Assembly: GCA_036272815.1 (NCBI GenBank) | Contig: DATAYA010000350.1 | Coordinates: 1-16,692 of the forward strand | Direction: 5' to 3' | DNA: 16,692 nucleotides | Source: DATAYA01 sp036272815 | GTDB lineage: Bacteria > Pseudomonadota > Alphaproteobacteria > Acetobacterales > Acetobacteraceae | Part shown: positions 1 through 8,926 of the stretch, piece by piece | Position numbering within the stretch: the first letter of the stretch is position 1 | How the letters are laid out: the number at the start of each line of letters is the position of its first letter | Notes under the pieces: model-generated | Told to the model about the DNA's origin: nothing | The model's input: only the letters and a program-made list of their open reading frames with translations | The model's database searches: none | Program-made: the position numbers and the translations under genes

Positions 1-139
1 CTTATCCGCGAGAGACCATGGGCTCGGCCGTCGCGGTGTGGCGCGGCGTGAGGTCAGACGCGGCAGTCTTAGCTGACTCAGCGGCCGCTTTCAGGAACCT
101 TGATCGGTTTACGCTACGTCCGACATGGGCGCGAAGCGG

Positions 140-637
140 TCAGCCGGCGGCCGGCCGCAGCGCCTTCGCCGCCGCCGCCACCTCGGCCGCGTGGCCCGGG
201 ACCTTCACTTTCCGCCAGATGCGCGCCAGCCGCCCGTTCTCGTCGATCAGGAACGTGCTGCGCTCCATGCCCATATACGTCTTCCCGTACATGCTCTTCT
301 CGACCCAGGTGCCATACGCCTCGGCAACCCCGGTCGTCTCGTCGGAGGCGAGCGGGAAGGTGAGGTGGTACTTTTCGGCGAAGCGCTCGATCGGCTTCAT
401 CTTGTCTTTGGAGACGCCGATCACGTCGATCCCGGCATGGCCGAGCTGCGGCAGCGCCTCCTGGAACGCGCAGGCCTCCTTGGTGCAGCCGGGCGTGTCG
501 GCCTTCGGGTAGAAATAGAGCACGAACGGGCGTCCCTTCATGGCCTTGAGGCTGACCGTGCGGCCGCCGCTCGCCGGCATCTCGAAATCCGGCGCCCGAT
601 CTCCTTCCTTCACGGTCACGCCTTCCTGCACGCTCAT
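140..637 (-). CDS. bcp: Thioredoxin-dependent peroxiredoxin, BCP/PrxQ family
   Basis: A 165-residue cytoplasmic peroxidase of the Bcp (bacterioferritin comigratory protein) group, which reduces hydrogen peroxide and organic hydroperoxides using thioredoxin. The peroxidatic cysteine is C51 in the PKADTPGCT motif. C56, five residues later, is the resolving cysteine expected of the atypical 2-Cys PrxQ type. The N-terminal GDRAPDFEMP and the central VIGVSKD are further family signatures, and the length is usual (about 155-165). The ATG overlaps the glnE stop by four bases (ATGA on the coding strand), so it is probably co-transcribed and translationally coupled as the second gene of a glnE-bcp unit. 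The 139 bases downstream, to the window edge, show no gene or convincing terminator. Function is clear; only the in vivo substrate range is open. Confidence 0.96.
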   Translation of the reverse strand: MSVQEGVTVKEGDRAPDFEMPASGGRTVSLKAMKGRPFVLYFYPKADTPGCTKEACAFQEALPQLGHAGIDVIGVSKDKMKPIERFAEKYHLTFPLASDETTGVAEAYGTWVEKSMYGKTYMGMERSTFLIDENGRLARIWRKVKVPGHAAEVAAAAKALRPAAG

Positions 638-3555
638 GCACTTGTCTCCGGGTCGCCGAGGTGGCGGACGAACAGGCGGCGCACCTCGGCCGCCAGCGCC
701 TCCAGAGTGGCGCGCAGCGAAACGACGTCAACCCCGTCGGGGGCGAGGCAAGCGGCACGGGCGAGTGCGGGCATCGCGGCCGCCGGCGGGGTCTCGGCGA
801 GCTGCCGCCCGACGGTCAGCCGCAGCATCCCCTGCATCCCGCGCCAGATCCGGTCGGCGTGGATCAGCAGCGCCGCGTCCGGCTCCGCCAGCGCGCCGCC
901 CCGCGCCAGGGCGGCGAGCGCTGCCCGCGTGTTGGCGTGGCAGAGCGACGGGTCCGCCGGCGCGTGGACGAGCTGGAGGGCCTGGGCGATAAACTCCACC
1001 TCGATCAGCCCGCCGGCGCGGTGCTTCACGTCCCAGGGTCCGCTCGGCGGCAGCTCGCGGGCGAGCCGGGCGCGCATCGCGACCGCGTCCGCCCTGATCC
1101 GCGCGGGGTCGGCCGGACGCGCGAGGGCTTGCGCGATCGCCGCCGAGACCCGCGCCGCCAACGGCCGCGGCCCGGCGACCACGCGGGCGCGGGTGAGCGC
1201 CATCCGCTCCCAGGTCCAGGCGCTCTCGGCGTGGTAGCGGCAGAAGGCGCCGAGCGAGACCGCGACCGGCCCCTTGTTGCCCGACGGGCGCAGCCGCATG
1301 TCGACCGCGAACAGCGGCCCCTCCAGCCCGGGCGCGGTGAGCGCCGCGACGAAGGCATGGGCGGCGCGGATGAAATACTGGCTGGCCGGCACCCGGCGCG
1401 CGCCGGTACTCTCGGCCACCTCCTCCGGATGATCGTAGACCAGCATCAGGTCGAGGTCGGAGCCCTCCATCATCTCCCGCCCGCCCGCCTTGCCGAGGGC
1501 GACCACCGCCATCCCGCCGCCGCGCACCCGGCCGTTGCGGGTCGAGAAGTCGGACAACACCCGCGGCAGCAGGGCGCGTATCGTCGCATCCGCCAGCCCG
1601 GTGCGCGCCGCCGCCGCCGCATCCGGATCGAGGCGCCCTTCCATCTCGGCGACCGAGGCGCGGAACTGGCCGCCACGGACGAAGCGGCGGATTATCTCGA
1701 GCGCCTCCTCCAGCAGCCGCGCGTCGCGCAGCTCGGTGGCCAGCGCCGTGCCCTCGTCCTCGGGCGCGAGCAGCCCCTCCAGCGCCGCCGGCACATGGGC
1801 GAGATGGTCCGCCAGCGACGGCGCCGCCCCGAGCACGCTCACGACGCGCGCGAGCAGCGCCGGGTTGCGCTGGAATAGCGAGAGAAGCTGCACACCGGCC
1901 GGCAGGCGCGAGAGGAACGCGTCGAACCGCGCGAACGCCGCCTCCGGCTGCGGCTGCCGGCCGAGGGCGGCGAGGATCGCGGGCAGCAGCTCGCCCAGCA
2001 GCACCTGCGCCCGCTCCGAGCGCAGCGCCCGCGGCCGGCCGGCGAGCCAGGACCGCGCCGCCGCGACCACCGGGGCCGTCCGCGGGAAACCGAGCGCGCG
2101 GATCGCCGCCAACGTCGCCGGCGGCGGCTCGCCGGGCCCGCCGAGGTCGAGCGGCGATGCCGCGCCGTCGAGTGCCGGGACGTGCTCGAACAGCGCGCGC
2201 CAGTGCTCGCGGACAGCCGCGAGCGTGCCGAGCAGGTCGCGAGCGAAATCCTCGGCCGAGGCGGCGCCCATGAAGGTCGCGAACCGGGCCAGCTCGGCGG
2301 CGGTCGCGGGTAGCGTGTGGGTCTGCCGGTCGGCGACCATCTGCAGCCGGTGCTCGATCTGGCGCAGCCGGTCATAGGCGGCCGCGAGCGCTGTCTCGGC
2401 GGCGGCAGGCAGCCGCCCGGCGCGGACCATCAGCCGCAGCGCGCCGCGCGTGGTCGGGTCGCGCAGGCCGGGGTCGCGGCCGCCCCAGACCAGTTGCAGC
2501 GTCTGGGCGAGGAACTCGATCTCGCGGATGCCGCCCTCGCCGAGCTTGACGTTGTGGCCGAGCACGCGCGTGACTGGATCAGCGCCCGGCGCCACGGCGG
2601 TGCCCTTGTGCGCCTCCATGCGCCGCTTCATCGCGTCGATGTCGGCGATCGCGGCGAAGTCGAGGTGCCGGCGCCAGACGAAGGGCCGGATCGCGTCGAG
2701 GAAACGGGCGCCGAGGGCGAGGTCGCCGGCGACCGGGCGCGCCTTTATCATCGCCGCGCGCTCCCAGTTCTGGCCCATGCCTTCGTAGTAGGTGAGCGCC
2801 GCCGGCAGCGCGATCGCGGGTGGCGTCGCCGACGGGTCGGGGCGCAGGCGCAGATCGGTGCGGAACACGTACCCGTCGGCGTCGCGTGCCTCCATCAGCG
2901 AGACGAGGTCGCGCGCCAGCCGGGCAAACAATTGGCGCAGCGCATCGGCGTGATAGGAATGCGGGGCCGGGTCGTAGAGGAGGAAGAGGTCCACATCGCT
3001 GGAAAAATTCAGCTCGCGGGCGCCGAGCTTGCCCATCCCGAGCACGACGAAGCCGCATCCCGGCTCCGGCCGCGCCGGGTCGGGGAGCCGCAGCCCGTCG
3101 CGCGCGTGCGCCTCGCGCAGCAGATGGGCAACGCTTGCCGCCAGCGCCGCCTCGGCGAGTGCGGAGAGCGTGCCGGTGACGCGCTCCAGCGGCCAGATGC
3201 CGCCGATGTCGGCCAGCGCCGTGGCCAACGCCACCTGCCGCTTCGCCGCGCGCAGGGACGTGGCGAGGCGCGTCCGCGGCAGGTCGGGCGGCAGGGCGGC
3301 GAGACGGGCGAGCGCCGCCTCGGCCAGCACGTCCGGACCGAAGCGGGCCAGCAGGCGCAGCGCCCTGGATTCGCGCAAGGCGAGGTCGGCCAGAAAGGGG
3401 CTGTTGCCGCCGATCGCGGCGAGCATTGCGGCAAAGGCGGGCCGGGATGCCGCCCGCGCCGCGGCCGCCCCCAAGGCTGCGAACCGCTCGGCGAGGCGCA
3501 CCGCCGCGTCGGGATCGCCCGGCGCCGGCCAGGTGCTCGGCAGTTGGAACGGCAT
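634..3555 (-). CDS. glnE: Bifunctional glutamine synthetase adenylyltransferase / adenylyl-removing enzyme
   Basis: A 973-residue GlnE, close to the roughly 950 residues usual for the family. It attaches AMP to, and removes it from, glutamine synthetase in response to PII proteins. Two nucleotidyltransferase domains are visible. The N-terminal adenylyl-removing domain has GMGKLGARELNFSSDVDL at residues 173-190 with metal-binding D187 and D189. The C-terminal adenylylating domain has GKAGGREMMEGSDLDLMLVY with G698-S699-D700 and D702. Both double-aspartate motifs are intact, so both activities should be present. I chose the ATG at 3555 (MPFQLPSTW) because the 50 in-frame codons upstream encode only low-complexity Pro/Arg/Ala and would overlap the divergent gene. 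No strong Shine-Dalgarno is seen. The last four bases overlap the bcp start. Confident identification. Confidence 0.97.
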   Translation of the reverse strand: MPFQLPSTWPAPGDPDAAVRLAERFAALGAAAARAASRPAFAAMLAAIGGNSPFLADLALRESRALRLLARFGPDVLAEAALARLAALPPDLPRTRLATSLRAAKRQVALATALADIGGIWPLERVTGTLSALAEAALAASVAHLLREAHARDGLRLPDPARPEPGCGFVVLGMGKLGARELNFSSDVDLFLLYDPAPHSYHADALRQLFARLARDLVSLMEARDADGYVFRTDLRLRPDPSATPPAIALPAALTYYEGMGQNWERAAMIKARPVAGDLALGARFLDAIRPFVWRRHLDFAAIADIDAMKRRMEAHKGTAVAPGADPVTRVLGHNVKLGEGGIREIEFLAQTLQLVWGGRDPGLRDPTTRGALRLMVRAGRLPAAAETALAAAYDRLRQIEHRLQMVADRQTHTLPATAAELARFATFMGAASAEDFARDLLGTLAAVREHWRALFEHVPALDGAASPLDLGGPGEPPPATLAAIRALGFPRTAPVVAAARSWLAGRPRALRSERAQVLLGELLPAILAALGRQPQPEAAFARFDAFLSRLPAGVQLLSLFQRNPALLARVVSVLGAAPSLADHLAHVPAALEGLLAPEDEGTALATELRDARLLEEALEIIRRFVRGGQFRASVAEMEGRLDPDAAAAARTGLADATIRALLPRVLSDFSTRNGRVRGGGMAVVALGKAGGREMMEGSDLDLMLVYDHPEEVAESTGARRVPASQYFIRAAHAFVAALTAPGLEGPLFAVDMRLRPSGNKGPVAVSLGAFCRYHAESAWTWERMALTRARVVAGPRPLAARVSAAIAQALARPADPARIRADAVAMRARLARELPPSGPWDVKHRAGGLIEVEFIAQALQLVHAPADPSLCHANTRAALAALARGGALAEPDAALLIHADRIWRGMQGMLRLTVGRQLAETPPAAAMPALARAACLAPDGVDVVSLRATLEALAAEVRRLFVRHLGDPETSA

Positions 3556-3599
3556 TGGAGCGCAGCCTGGACAGTCGCGGGCGCCGGGGTCAAGCGGCC

Positions 3600-6500
3600 G
3601 TGAGGGCGGCCGGTGCCGCGGGCCGGGTGCTGTATGGGCTGGCCCGGCTCGTGCTGGGCCTGATGCTCGGCTTGGTGGTGGTGGCATCGATCGGCGCCGG
3701 GGCACTGGCGTGGCGGCTGTCGCAGGGGCCGATCGTGCTGCCCTGGCTCGCGCACCGGATCGAGGCGGCGGCGAACGCGGGGCAGCAGCCGATCCACCTC
3801 GCGATCGGCCGGGCGGCGCTGGCGTGGGAAGGCTTCTCGGACGGGGCCGGGACGCCGCTCGATCTGCGCCTCTCCGATGTCGTCGCGACCGACCAGACGG
3901 GCCGGACGATCGCCCGCGTGCCGCAGGCGGCGGTCGGGTTCGCGGTGGCGCCGCTGCTGATCGGTCGGATCGAGCCGAACGACCTCGAAGCCGACGGCGC
4001 GCGCCTGACCGTGACCCGCTCGGCGGCAGGGGCCATAGGAGTCCCCGGCGGCGTCAGTGACCCGGCCGGGCGCGGCGGTCGGCTGCGTCTCGATGCGTGG
4101 CAGCGCGTGCGGATCCGCGATGCGGCGCTCACGGTGATCGACCACGGCATCGGCGCGCCCTGGCAGGTGATGCACGCCACGATCGATCTCGACCGCAGCG
4201 CCGGCGGCGTGACCGGACGCGCTGGCGCGACGCTGGCGCTGGGCGGGATCAGCACGCGGCTCTCGGCGCAGGCGGCGCGCACGGCCGATGGCAGCACCCT
4301 GACCGCGCGGCTCGCCCCGGTCAGTCCCGCGGCGCTGGCGCGGGCGGCACCGGGTCTGGCGGCGCTGGCGGCGCTCGATGCGCCGGTCTCGGGCAGCACC
4401 ACGCTCCAACTCGACCGGGCGCTGCGGCTGCGGCATCTGCGGGTCGCGTTGCAGATCGGCGGCGGGCAGGCGCAGATCGGCACCGGCAGCGTCGGGTTCC
4501 TCAACGCGTCGCTGGTCGCAGAGGGGCCGCCGCAGGCGATCTCGTTGGATCATGCCGAGGTGGTTCTCGCCGCCCCCGACGGCGGCCCGGGCCCGACGCT
4601 GCAAGCGCACGGGTCGCTCGATCGCGGCAAGAGCAAGATCACCGCGCGGCTGGCGGTCGACTTCGGTCCGGTCGCGTTTGCCGATCTCGCGTATTACTGG
4701 CCCGTGGGCGTCGGCGGCGACGCGCGGCCCTGGATCACCCAGAACATCACCGCGGGAACCGCGACCGGCGGGCAGGTCGCCGTCACGCTGACCGGGCCGA
4801 CCGACCTCTCCGCCGTCAGCCTCGCGGCGGCCTCCGGCACGATCCGGGGCAGCGGGCTTACGGTGCATTGGCTGCGGCCCATGGCGCCGATCACCGCGGG
4901 CGTCGCGACCGTGACCATCGTCGGCCCCGACGAGATCGACATCGCCACGCAATCCGGCCGCGACGGCGCATTGCTGATCAGCGATGGCATGGTGCGGGTG
5001 ACGAGGCTGCAGGCGCGCGACCAGATCGGCGACATCGCCACCACCATCACGGGGCCGCTCGTCGCCGCCATCGACCTGCTGAAGCAGCCGCGCCTGCGCC
5101 TGCTCTCGAGACACAAGCTGCCGCTCGAGAAGGCCTCCGGGCAGGCGGTGACGCACCTCACCCTGCGCCTGCCGCTGCGCAACGACGTCACGATAGACCA
5201 GGTCGCGATCCATGCGTCTTCCACTCTGACCGGGGTGCATCTGGGCGGCATTGTCGACGGCCGCGACGTCGACCGCGGCACGCTCAAGCTGGAGGCGGGC
5301 AATGACGGGCTCTCGGCCACGGGCGAGGCGACGCTGGCCGGCATTGCAACCCGCGTGTCGGTGGCGCTCGACTTCCGCGCCGGGCCGCCCGCGCAGGTCG
5401 TCACCCGCGCCGACGTCTCGGGCACGGCGACGCCGGTGCAGCTCCGGGCTGCCGGGATCAGCACCGGCGGGCTCCTTGCCGGCGGCAGTGCGGCAGTGCG
5501 CGTCCGCTACGCCGAGCAGCGCGACGCCGCCGCCAGCATCGACATCGCGGGCGATTTCGCGCGCGCGGCACTCGCGGCCCCGATCGTTGCCTGGAACAAG
5601 CCGGCAGGCGCGCCGGCGACGGCAAGCGTGCGGATCCTGCTGCAGGGTGCCCGCCTGGTCGGGATGAGCGGACTGCAGGCGACCGGGCCGGGCCTGTCGA
5701 TCAATGGCAGCGGCACCTTCGCCCGCGGCCGCCCCGAGCTGCTGACGCTGACGCGCGCCGTGATCGGCCGCAGCGACGCGACCGGCACGGTCGTGTTTCC
5801 CGCCGCCGCCGGGCAGCCGATCGCGATCGCGCTGCACGGGCCGCTGCTCGACCTGTCGTCCACGCTGCCGCAGCACGCGCGCACATCCGTGGCCGACCAG
5901 CCGGTCGCGCATGTCCAACCCTGGACACTCGACGCCCGCTTCGCCCACGTGGACCTGACCCGAAACCTCGGCTTCTCCGCAGTGGTGCTGACCGCGTCGA
6001 GCGCCAATGGCTTGATCCGCACGGCGCAGCTCGCCAGCGGGCCGCCGGAAAGCGTGCACGGCCGGATCGCACCGGCCGGTCCCGGCGCGCGCAGCCTCGT
6101 GCTCACCGCGGCCGACGCCGGCGGGCTGCTGCGCGACCTCGATATCACCGACGAGCTGCGCGGCGGCGCGTTCTCGCTCACCGGCCGGTTCGACGACAGC
6201 CTGCCGCGCGAGCCGCTCTCGGGCACCGCCGAGATCACCGGCAGCCACATCATCAATGCGCCGATCGTGGCCAAGGTGCTGCAAGGCCTCTCTATCTATG
6301 GCCTTGGTGCGGCACTCCGCGGGCCGGGGATGGCGGTCACGCGGGCCGAGGCGCCATTCCGGCTCGACGGCAGCCAGCTCACGGTGATGAATGCGCGCGC
6401 CTTCAATCCCTCGCTCGGCGGCACGATCCAGGGCAGCGTCGATCTCGGCCGCAACACGGCCGACCTGCGGGGCACCATCGTGCCGGCCTATGCGATCAAT

Positions 6501-6680
6501 TCCGTCCTCGGCGGCATCCCGGTGATCGGCAAGCTGTTCAGCCCCGAGCGTGGCGGCGGCGTATTCGCAGCGACGTATTCGGTGCGCGGCTCGCTGCGCA
6601 ATCCGACGGTGAGGGTGAACCCGCTCGCAGCCCTGACGCCCGGCTTCCTGCGCGGCGTGTTCGACATCTTTCAGAAATAG
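3600..6680 (+). CDS. AsmA/YhdP-like (DUF3971) membrane-anchored protein
   Basis: A 1026-residue protein with one N-terminal transmembrane anchor (about residues 12-38) and a long, presumably periplasmic, beta-rich body. Residues about 60-150 (a block ending VGFAVAPLLIGRIEPNDLEA) resemble the YhdP/DUF3971 N-terminal region. The last 200 residues carry the AsmA-like C-terminal signature: LSGTAEITGSHIINAPIVAK, then LGGTIQGSVDLGRNTADLRG and a final IPVIGKLFSP stretch. Family members (YhdP, TamB, AsmA) are thought to bridge inner and outer membranes and move phospholipids; that role is inferred here by family. The GTG at 3600 is preferred because it gives a clean basic-then-hydrophobic N-terminus and has GGGG 10 bases upstream. 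A TTG at 3555 or longer forms would overlap the divergent glnE. The next gene starts 12 bases after the stop, so they are probably co-transcribed. Confidence 0.88.
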   Translation: MRAAGAAGRVLYGLARLVLGLMLGLVVVASIGAGALAWRLSQGPIVLPWLAHRIEAAANAGQQPIHLAIGRAALAWEGFSDGAGTPLDLRLSDVVATDQTGRTIARVPQAAVGFAVAPLLIGRIEPNDLEADGARLTVTRSAAGAIGVPGGVSDPAGRGGRLRLDAWQRVRIRDAALTVIDHGIGAPWQVMHATIDLDRSAGGVTGRAGATLALGGISTRLSAQAARTADGSTLTARLAPVSPAALARAAPGLAALAALDAPVSGSTTLQLDRALRLRHLRVALQIGGGQAQIGTGSVGFLNASLVAEGPPQAISLDHAEVVLAAPDGGPGPTLQAHGSLDRGKSKITARLAVDFGPVAFADLAYYWPVGVGGDARPWITQNITAGTATGGQVAVTLTGPTDLSAVSLAAASGTIRGSGLTVHWLRPMAPITAGVATVTIVGPDEIDIATQSGRDGALLISDGMVRVTRLQARDQIGDIATTITGPLVAAIDLLKQPRLRLLSRHKLPLEKASGQAVTHLTLRLPLRNDVTIDQVAIHASSTLTGVHLGGIVDGRDVDRGTLKLEAGNDGLSATGEATLAGIATRVSVALDFRAGPPAQVVTRADVSGTATPVQLRAAGISTGGLLAGGSAAVRVRYAEQRDAAASIDIAGDFARAALAAPIVAWNKPAGAPATASVRILLQGARLVGMSGLQATGPGLSINGSGTFARGRPELLTLTRAVIGRSDATGTVVFPAAAGQPIAIALHGPLLDLSSTLPQHARTSVADQPVAHVQPWTLDARFAHVDLTRNLGFSAVVLTASSANGLIRTAQLASGPPESVHGRIAPAGPGARSLVLTAADAGGLLRDLDITDELRGGAFSLTGRFDDSLPREPLSGTAEITGSHIINAPIVAKVLQGLSIYGLGAALRGPGMAVTRAEAPFRLDGSQLTVMNARAFNPSLGGTIQGSVDLGRNTADLRGTIVPAYAINSVLGGIPVIGKLFSPERGGGVFAATYSVRGSLRNPTVRVNPLAALTPGFLRGVFDIFQK

Positions 6681-6692
6681 GGGATGCATGAC

Positions 6693-7400
6693 ATGGACGA
6701 TCTGCGGGCGCTGCTGTTCGACACGTTCGGCACCGTCGTCGACTGGCGGTCGAGCCTGATCGCCGAGCTGTCCGCGTTCGGCGCCGGGCGCGGGATGGCG
6801 CTCGATTGGGCAACCCTGGTCGATGACTGGCGCGAGGCCTATGCGCCGTCGATGGAGCGGGTGCGGCAGGGCGCACAGCCGTGGACGGTGCTCGACGACC
6901 TGCACCGGGCAAGCCTCGACCGGCTGCTCGACGAGCAAGGCGGTGCCGCGCTCGACGAGGCGGCCCGGGCGCATCTCGCGCGCGCCTGGCACCGGCTCGA
7001 TCCGTGGCCGGACGCGGTGGCGGGCCTCGCGCGGCTGCGGGCGCGGTTCGTGATCGCGCCGCTGTCGAACGGCAACGTGGCGCTGCTGGTGGCGATGGCG
7101 AAACGGGCCGGCCTGCCCTGGGACATGGTGTTCGGCGCCGACCTGTTTCGCCACTACAAGCCGGACCCGCAGACCTATCTCGGCGCCTGCCGGCTGCTCG
7201 GGCTGCGGCCGGAGCGGGTGATGATGTGCGCGGCCCATAACGGCGATCTGCGCGCCGCCCGCGCGCTCGGCCTGCGCACCGCGTTCTTCGCGCGGCCGTT
7301 GGAATACGGGCCGCGCCAGGTGCGCGATCTCGGCCCCGAGGAGGCGTGGGACGTGATCGCTGCGGATATCGGCGACCTCGCAAGCCGGCTCGGCGCCTGA
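6693..7400 (+). CDS. HAD-superfamily hydrolase, haloacid dehalogenase type II group
   Basis: A 235-residue HAD protein matching L-2-haloacid dehalogenases in length and motifs. The nucleophile is D10 in FDTFGTVVDW. The position two residues later is Phe instead of the Asp used by HAD phosphatases, as expected for dehalogenases. Motif II is PLSNGN (S125, N126), motif III is HYKPDP (K156), and the last motif is AAHNGDL (N183, D185). The reaction would be hydrolysis of the carbon-halogen bond of 2-haloacids, but many chromosomal members of this group have no proven substrate. I chose ATG 6693 because ATAGGGG lies 9 bases upstream. The in-frame ATG at 6684 directly abuts that sequence and would add three residues. 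The gene follows the AsmA-like gene closely. Confidence 0.87.
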   Translation: MDDLRALLFDTFGTVVDWRSSLIAELSAFGAGRGMALDWATLVDDWREAYAPSMERVRQGAQPWTVLDDLHRASLDRLLDEQGGAALDEAARAHLARAWHRLDPWPDAVAGLARLRARFVIAPLSNGNVALLVAMAKRAGLPWDMVFGADLFRHYKPDPQTYLGACRLLGLRPERVMMCAAHNGDLRAARALGLRTAFFARPLEYGPRQVRDLGPEEAWDVIAADIGDLASRLGA

Positions 7401-7429
7401 GCCGGCGGCGTGCGCTCCGCCGGGGCGCC
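7392..7429 (+). terminator. GC-rich hairpin at the end of the HAD gene
   Basis: A perfect 7-base stem, CCGGCGG (7402-7408) with CCGCCGG (7417-7423), has an 8-base loop. An outer GGCGCC/GGCGCC pair (7392-7397 with 7424-7429) extends it across a 4-base bulge that includes the stop codon. No T-tract follows, so it is at best an atypical terminator or an mRNA-end stabiliser. Confidence 0.35.
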
Positions 7430-7522
7430 TGACCTCGGCGCATGAGACCTGGGCGCATGATGTGAACGCAACCGGGTGAGGGTGCGCGGCGTCGGATGAG
7501 CACCGAGGCCGGAGGCGAGGCG

Positions 7523-7843
7523 ATGGCGGAGGATGCGAGGCGCGCGCTGGTGGAGTTCCTGGTGCATCGGGCGTTCGACCCGGTGCTGAAGGCGCGGGCC
7601 GACCACTACTCCCCCGCCGAGCGTGAGCGCCTCGCGCGCGTGCAGGATGCGACGCGGGCGGAGATCGAACGGTTTCTCGGCGACCGGTCCGCCCAGGAAG
7701 TGGTGGTCAACTTCAAGCGCGACCTCACCTCGCAGCCAGCAAAGCGCGTCCATACCGAGCTGGCAGCATTGCGTCTGCCGACGCTCGGCGACGTGCGCGA
7801 GGAGTTCGAACGACGCGCGCGCGGGCTTGGCGTCGAAGGCTAG
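7523..7843 (+). CDS. Conserved-type small hypothetical protein
   Basis: A 106-residue soluble, highly charged and mainly helical protein that I cannot assign to a named family. It has no signal peptide, membrane segment or metal motif. It reads as a real gene: sensible amino-acid composition, a heptad-like charged N-terminal half (YSPAERERLARVQ, EIERFLGDRSAQEVVVNFKR) and an excellent GGAGG at 7511-7515, seven bases before the ATG at 7523. That Shine-Dalgarno decides the start against ATG 7496, which would add nine residues (MSTEAGGEA) without a comparable site. The gene stands alone, 122 bases after the HAD gene, and its stop codon is only 3 bases from that of the convergent lipid kinase. Function unknown. 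Confidence 0.75.
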   Translation: MAEDARRALVEFLVHRAFDPVLKARADHYSPAERERLARVQDATRAEIERFLGDRSAQEVVVNFKRDLTSQPAKRVHTELAALRLPTLGDVREEFERRARGLGVEG

Positions 7844-7852
7844 ACGCTAGCC
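7838..7852. repeat. Inverted repeat spanning the two convergent stop codons
   Basis: GGCTAG (7838-7843) and CTAGCC (7847-7852) are inverted around ACG. Each arm contains the TAG stop of one of the two convergent genes, so the palindrome joins both 3' ends. The arms and loop are too short for a proven bidirectional terminator. Confidence 0.4.
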
Positions 7853-8755
7853 GGTCACGACCTCGATCGGCGCCGCCGCGTCGGTGACGATCAGCGGCGT
7901 GGTGCCGGCCGCGTCGCCGTCCGCCTGAGCCGGGATGCCGGCGGCGCCGAGGATCTCGATGCGCGACGCCGTCAGCAGCCGCATCCCCGGCGCCCGCGCC
8001 AGCAGGTTGAGCGGCAGGGCGGCGCCGCAGGCCAGCGCCCGCAGCCTGCCCCCCTCCGCCAGCACGGCGACCACGAAGCCGGGCAGGCCGGGCCGCGCCC
8101 CCGCCGCCAGCATGTAAGGGCCGCCATAGAGCCGGCCCTTGGAGATGATGACGCTGGCTGCCTCGATCTCCACGCCGTCGATCCGCAGTTGCAGGCGCGG
8201 GAAGCGATAGCGCCCCAGCTCGCGCAAGGTCTGCGCGACATAGGCGCCGCGGCCGAGCGCCCGCTTCAGCGGCAGCGACACCCGGTGGACCACCTGCGCG
8301 TCGAGGCCCGCGCCCAGCATCTGCACGAACAGCCGCCGCCCGTCCGGCCACGTCGCGACACCGGGCCAGAGCAGCCGGCAGCGGGCGAAGGCGAGTGCGG
8401 CCGCCACCCCGCGCGGCGCGAAGGAGAGGCCAAGCTCCTGCGCCAGCACGTTGGCGGTGCCGAGCGGGATGATGCCGAGCCGGGCGCCGCTGCCGACCAG
8501 CCCGTCGGCGACCTCGGCGATCGTGCCGTCACCGCCGGCGGCGACCACCAGCCGCGCGCCGGCCGCCGCCGCCTCGCGGGCCAGCACGGTGGCATGACCG
8601 GCGCAGTGGGTCTCCACGATGTCGAGCCGGGTGCCGTTCTCGGCCAGCACGTCGAGCACCCGCCAGAGAAGCTGGGCGCGCCGGCGGCCGGCGATGGGGT
8701 TGAAGATCACGATCAAGATGAGTCCGGTCCAGCTCCGAATCGAGGGCGAAGTCAC
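7847..8755 (-). CDS. Diacylglycerol kinase family lipid kinase (DAGK catalytic domain)
   Basis: A 302-residue protein of the DgkB/YegS/sphingosine-kinase fold, which transfers phosphate from ATP to a lipid hydroxyl (diacylglycerol, sphingoid base or similar). The family signatures are present: NPIAGRRR (residues 19-26), nucleotide-binding GGDGT (74-78) within VAAGGDGTIAEVADGL, and PLGTANVLA (97-105). The C-terminal half has the expected lipid-binding beta sandwich (ISKGRLYGGPYMLAAGA). The start is a GTG at 8755 with a GGCGG-like site a few bases upstream. A GTG at residue 16 would begin directly at the first strand and is possible but has no Shine-Dalgarno. It is divergent from the LpxH-like phosphatase across 171 bases that must hold both promoters, where I see no confident boxes. 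The neighbours suggest a shared membrane-lipid role. Confidence 0.9.
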   Translation of the reverse strand: MTSPSIRSWTGLILIVIFNPIAGRRRAQLLWRVLDVLAENGTRLDIVETHCAGHATVLAREAAAAGARLVVAAGGDGTIAEVADGLVGSGARLGIIPLGTANVLAQELGLSFAPRGVAAALAFARCRLLWPGVATWPDGRRLFVQMLGAGLDAQVVHRVSLPLKRALGRGAYVAQTLRELGRYRFPRLQLRIDGVEIEAASVIISKGRLYGGPYMLAAGARPGLPGFVVAVLAEGGRLRALACGAALPLNLLARAPGMRLLTASRIEILGAAGIPAQADGDAAGTTPLIVTDAAAPIEVVTG

Positions 8756-8926
8756 CAGTATCCGCCCGCTTCGTGACAGTGGGATGAACGCAAGACATCA
8801 GCGGCATGACTGCGAAGCCGCCCGAAAACGCTTGCGGGCGTCATCCAAGTTTCACGCTCGACACGAGAACGGCCGCGTATGTGCTGCACCCGTGACGACA
8901 ACAATTCCCGCGATTCGGCCGATCCG

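Noticed and set aside
72..82. Short palindrome GCTGACTCAGC downstream of bcp
   Set aside because: Five-base arms with no T-tract are too weak to call a terminator or operator.
2317..3603. A 428-codon plus-strand frame opposite glnE
   Set aside because: The protein is Arg/Gln/Gly-rich low complexity and fully antisense to an unambiguous glnE. The same applies to the frame at 661-1878.
3009..7238. A 1409-codon open frame on the minus strand opposite the AsmA-like and HAD genes
   Set aside because: It is the mirror frame of GC-rich genes: dominated by Arg, Gly, Ala, His and Gln, with no domain, and lying opposite two genes with clear families. Length alone is not evidence at this GC content.
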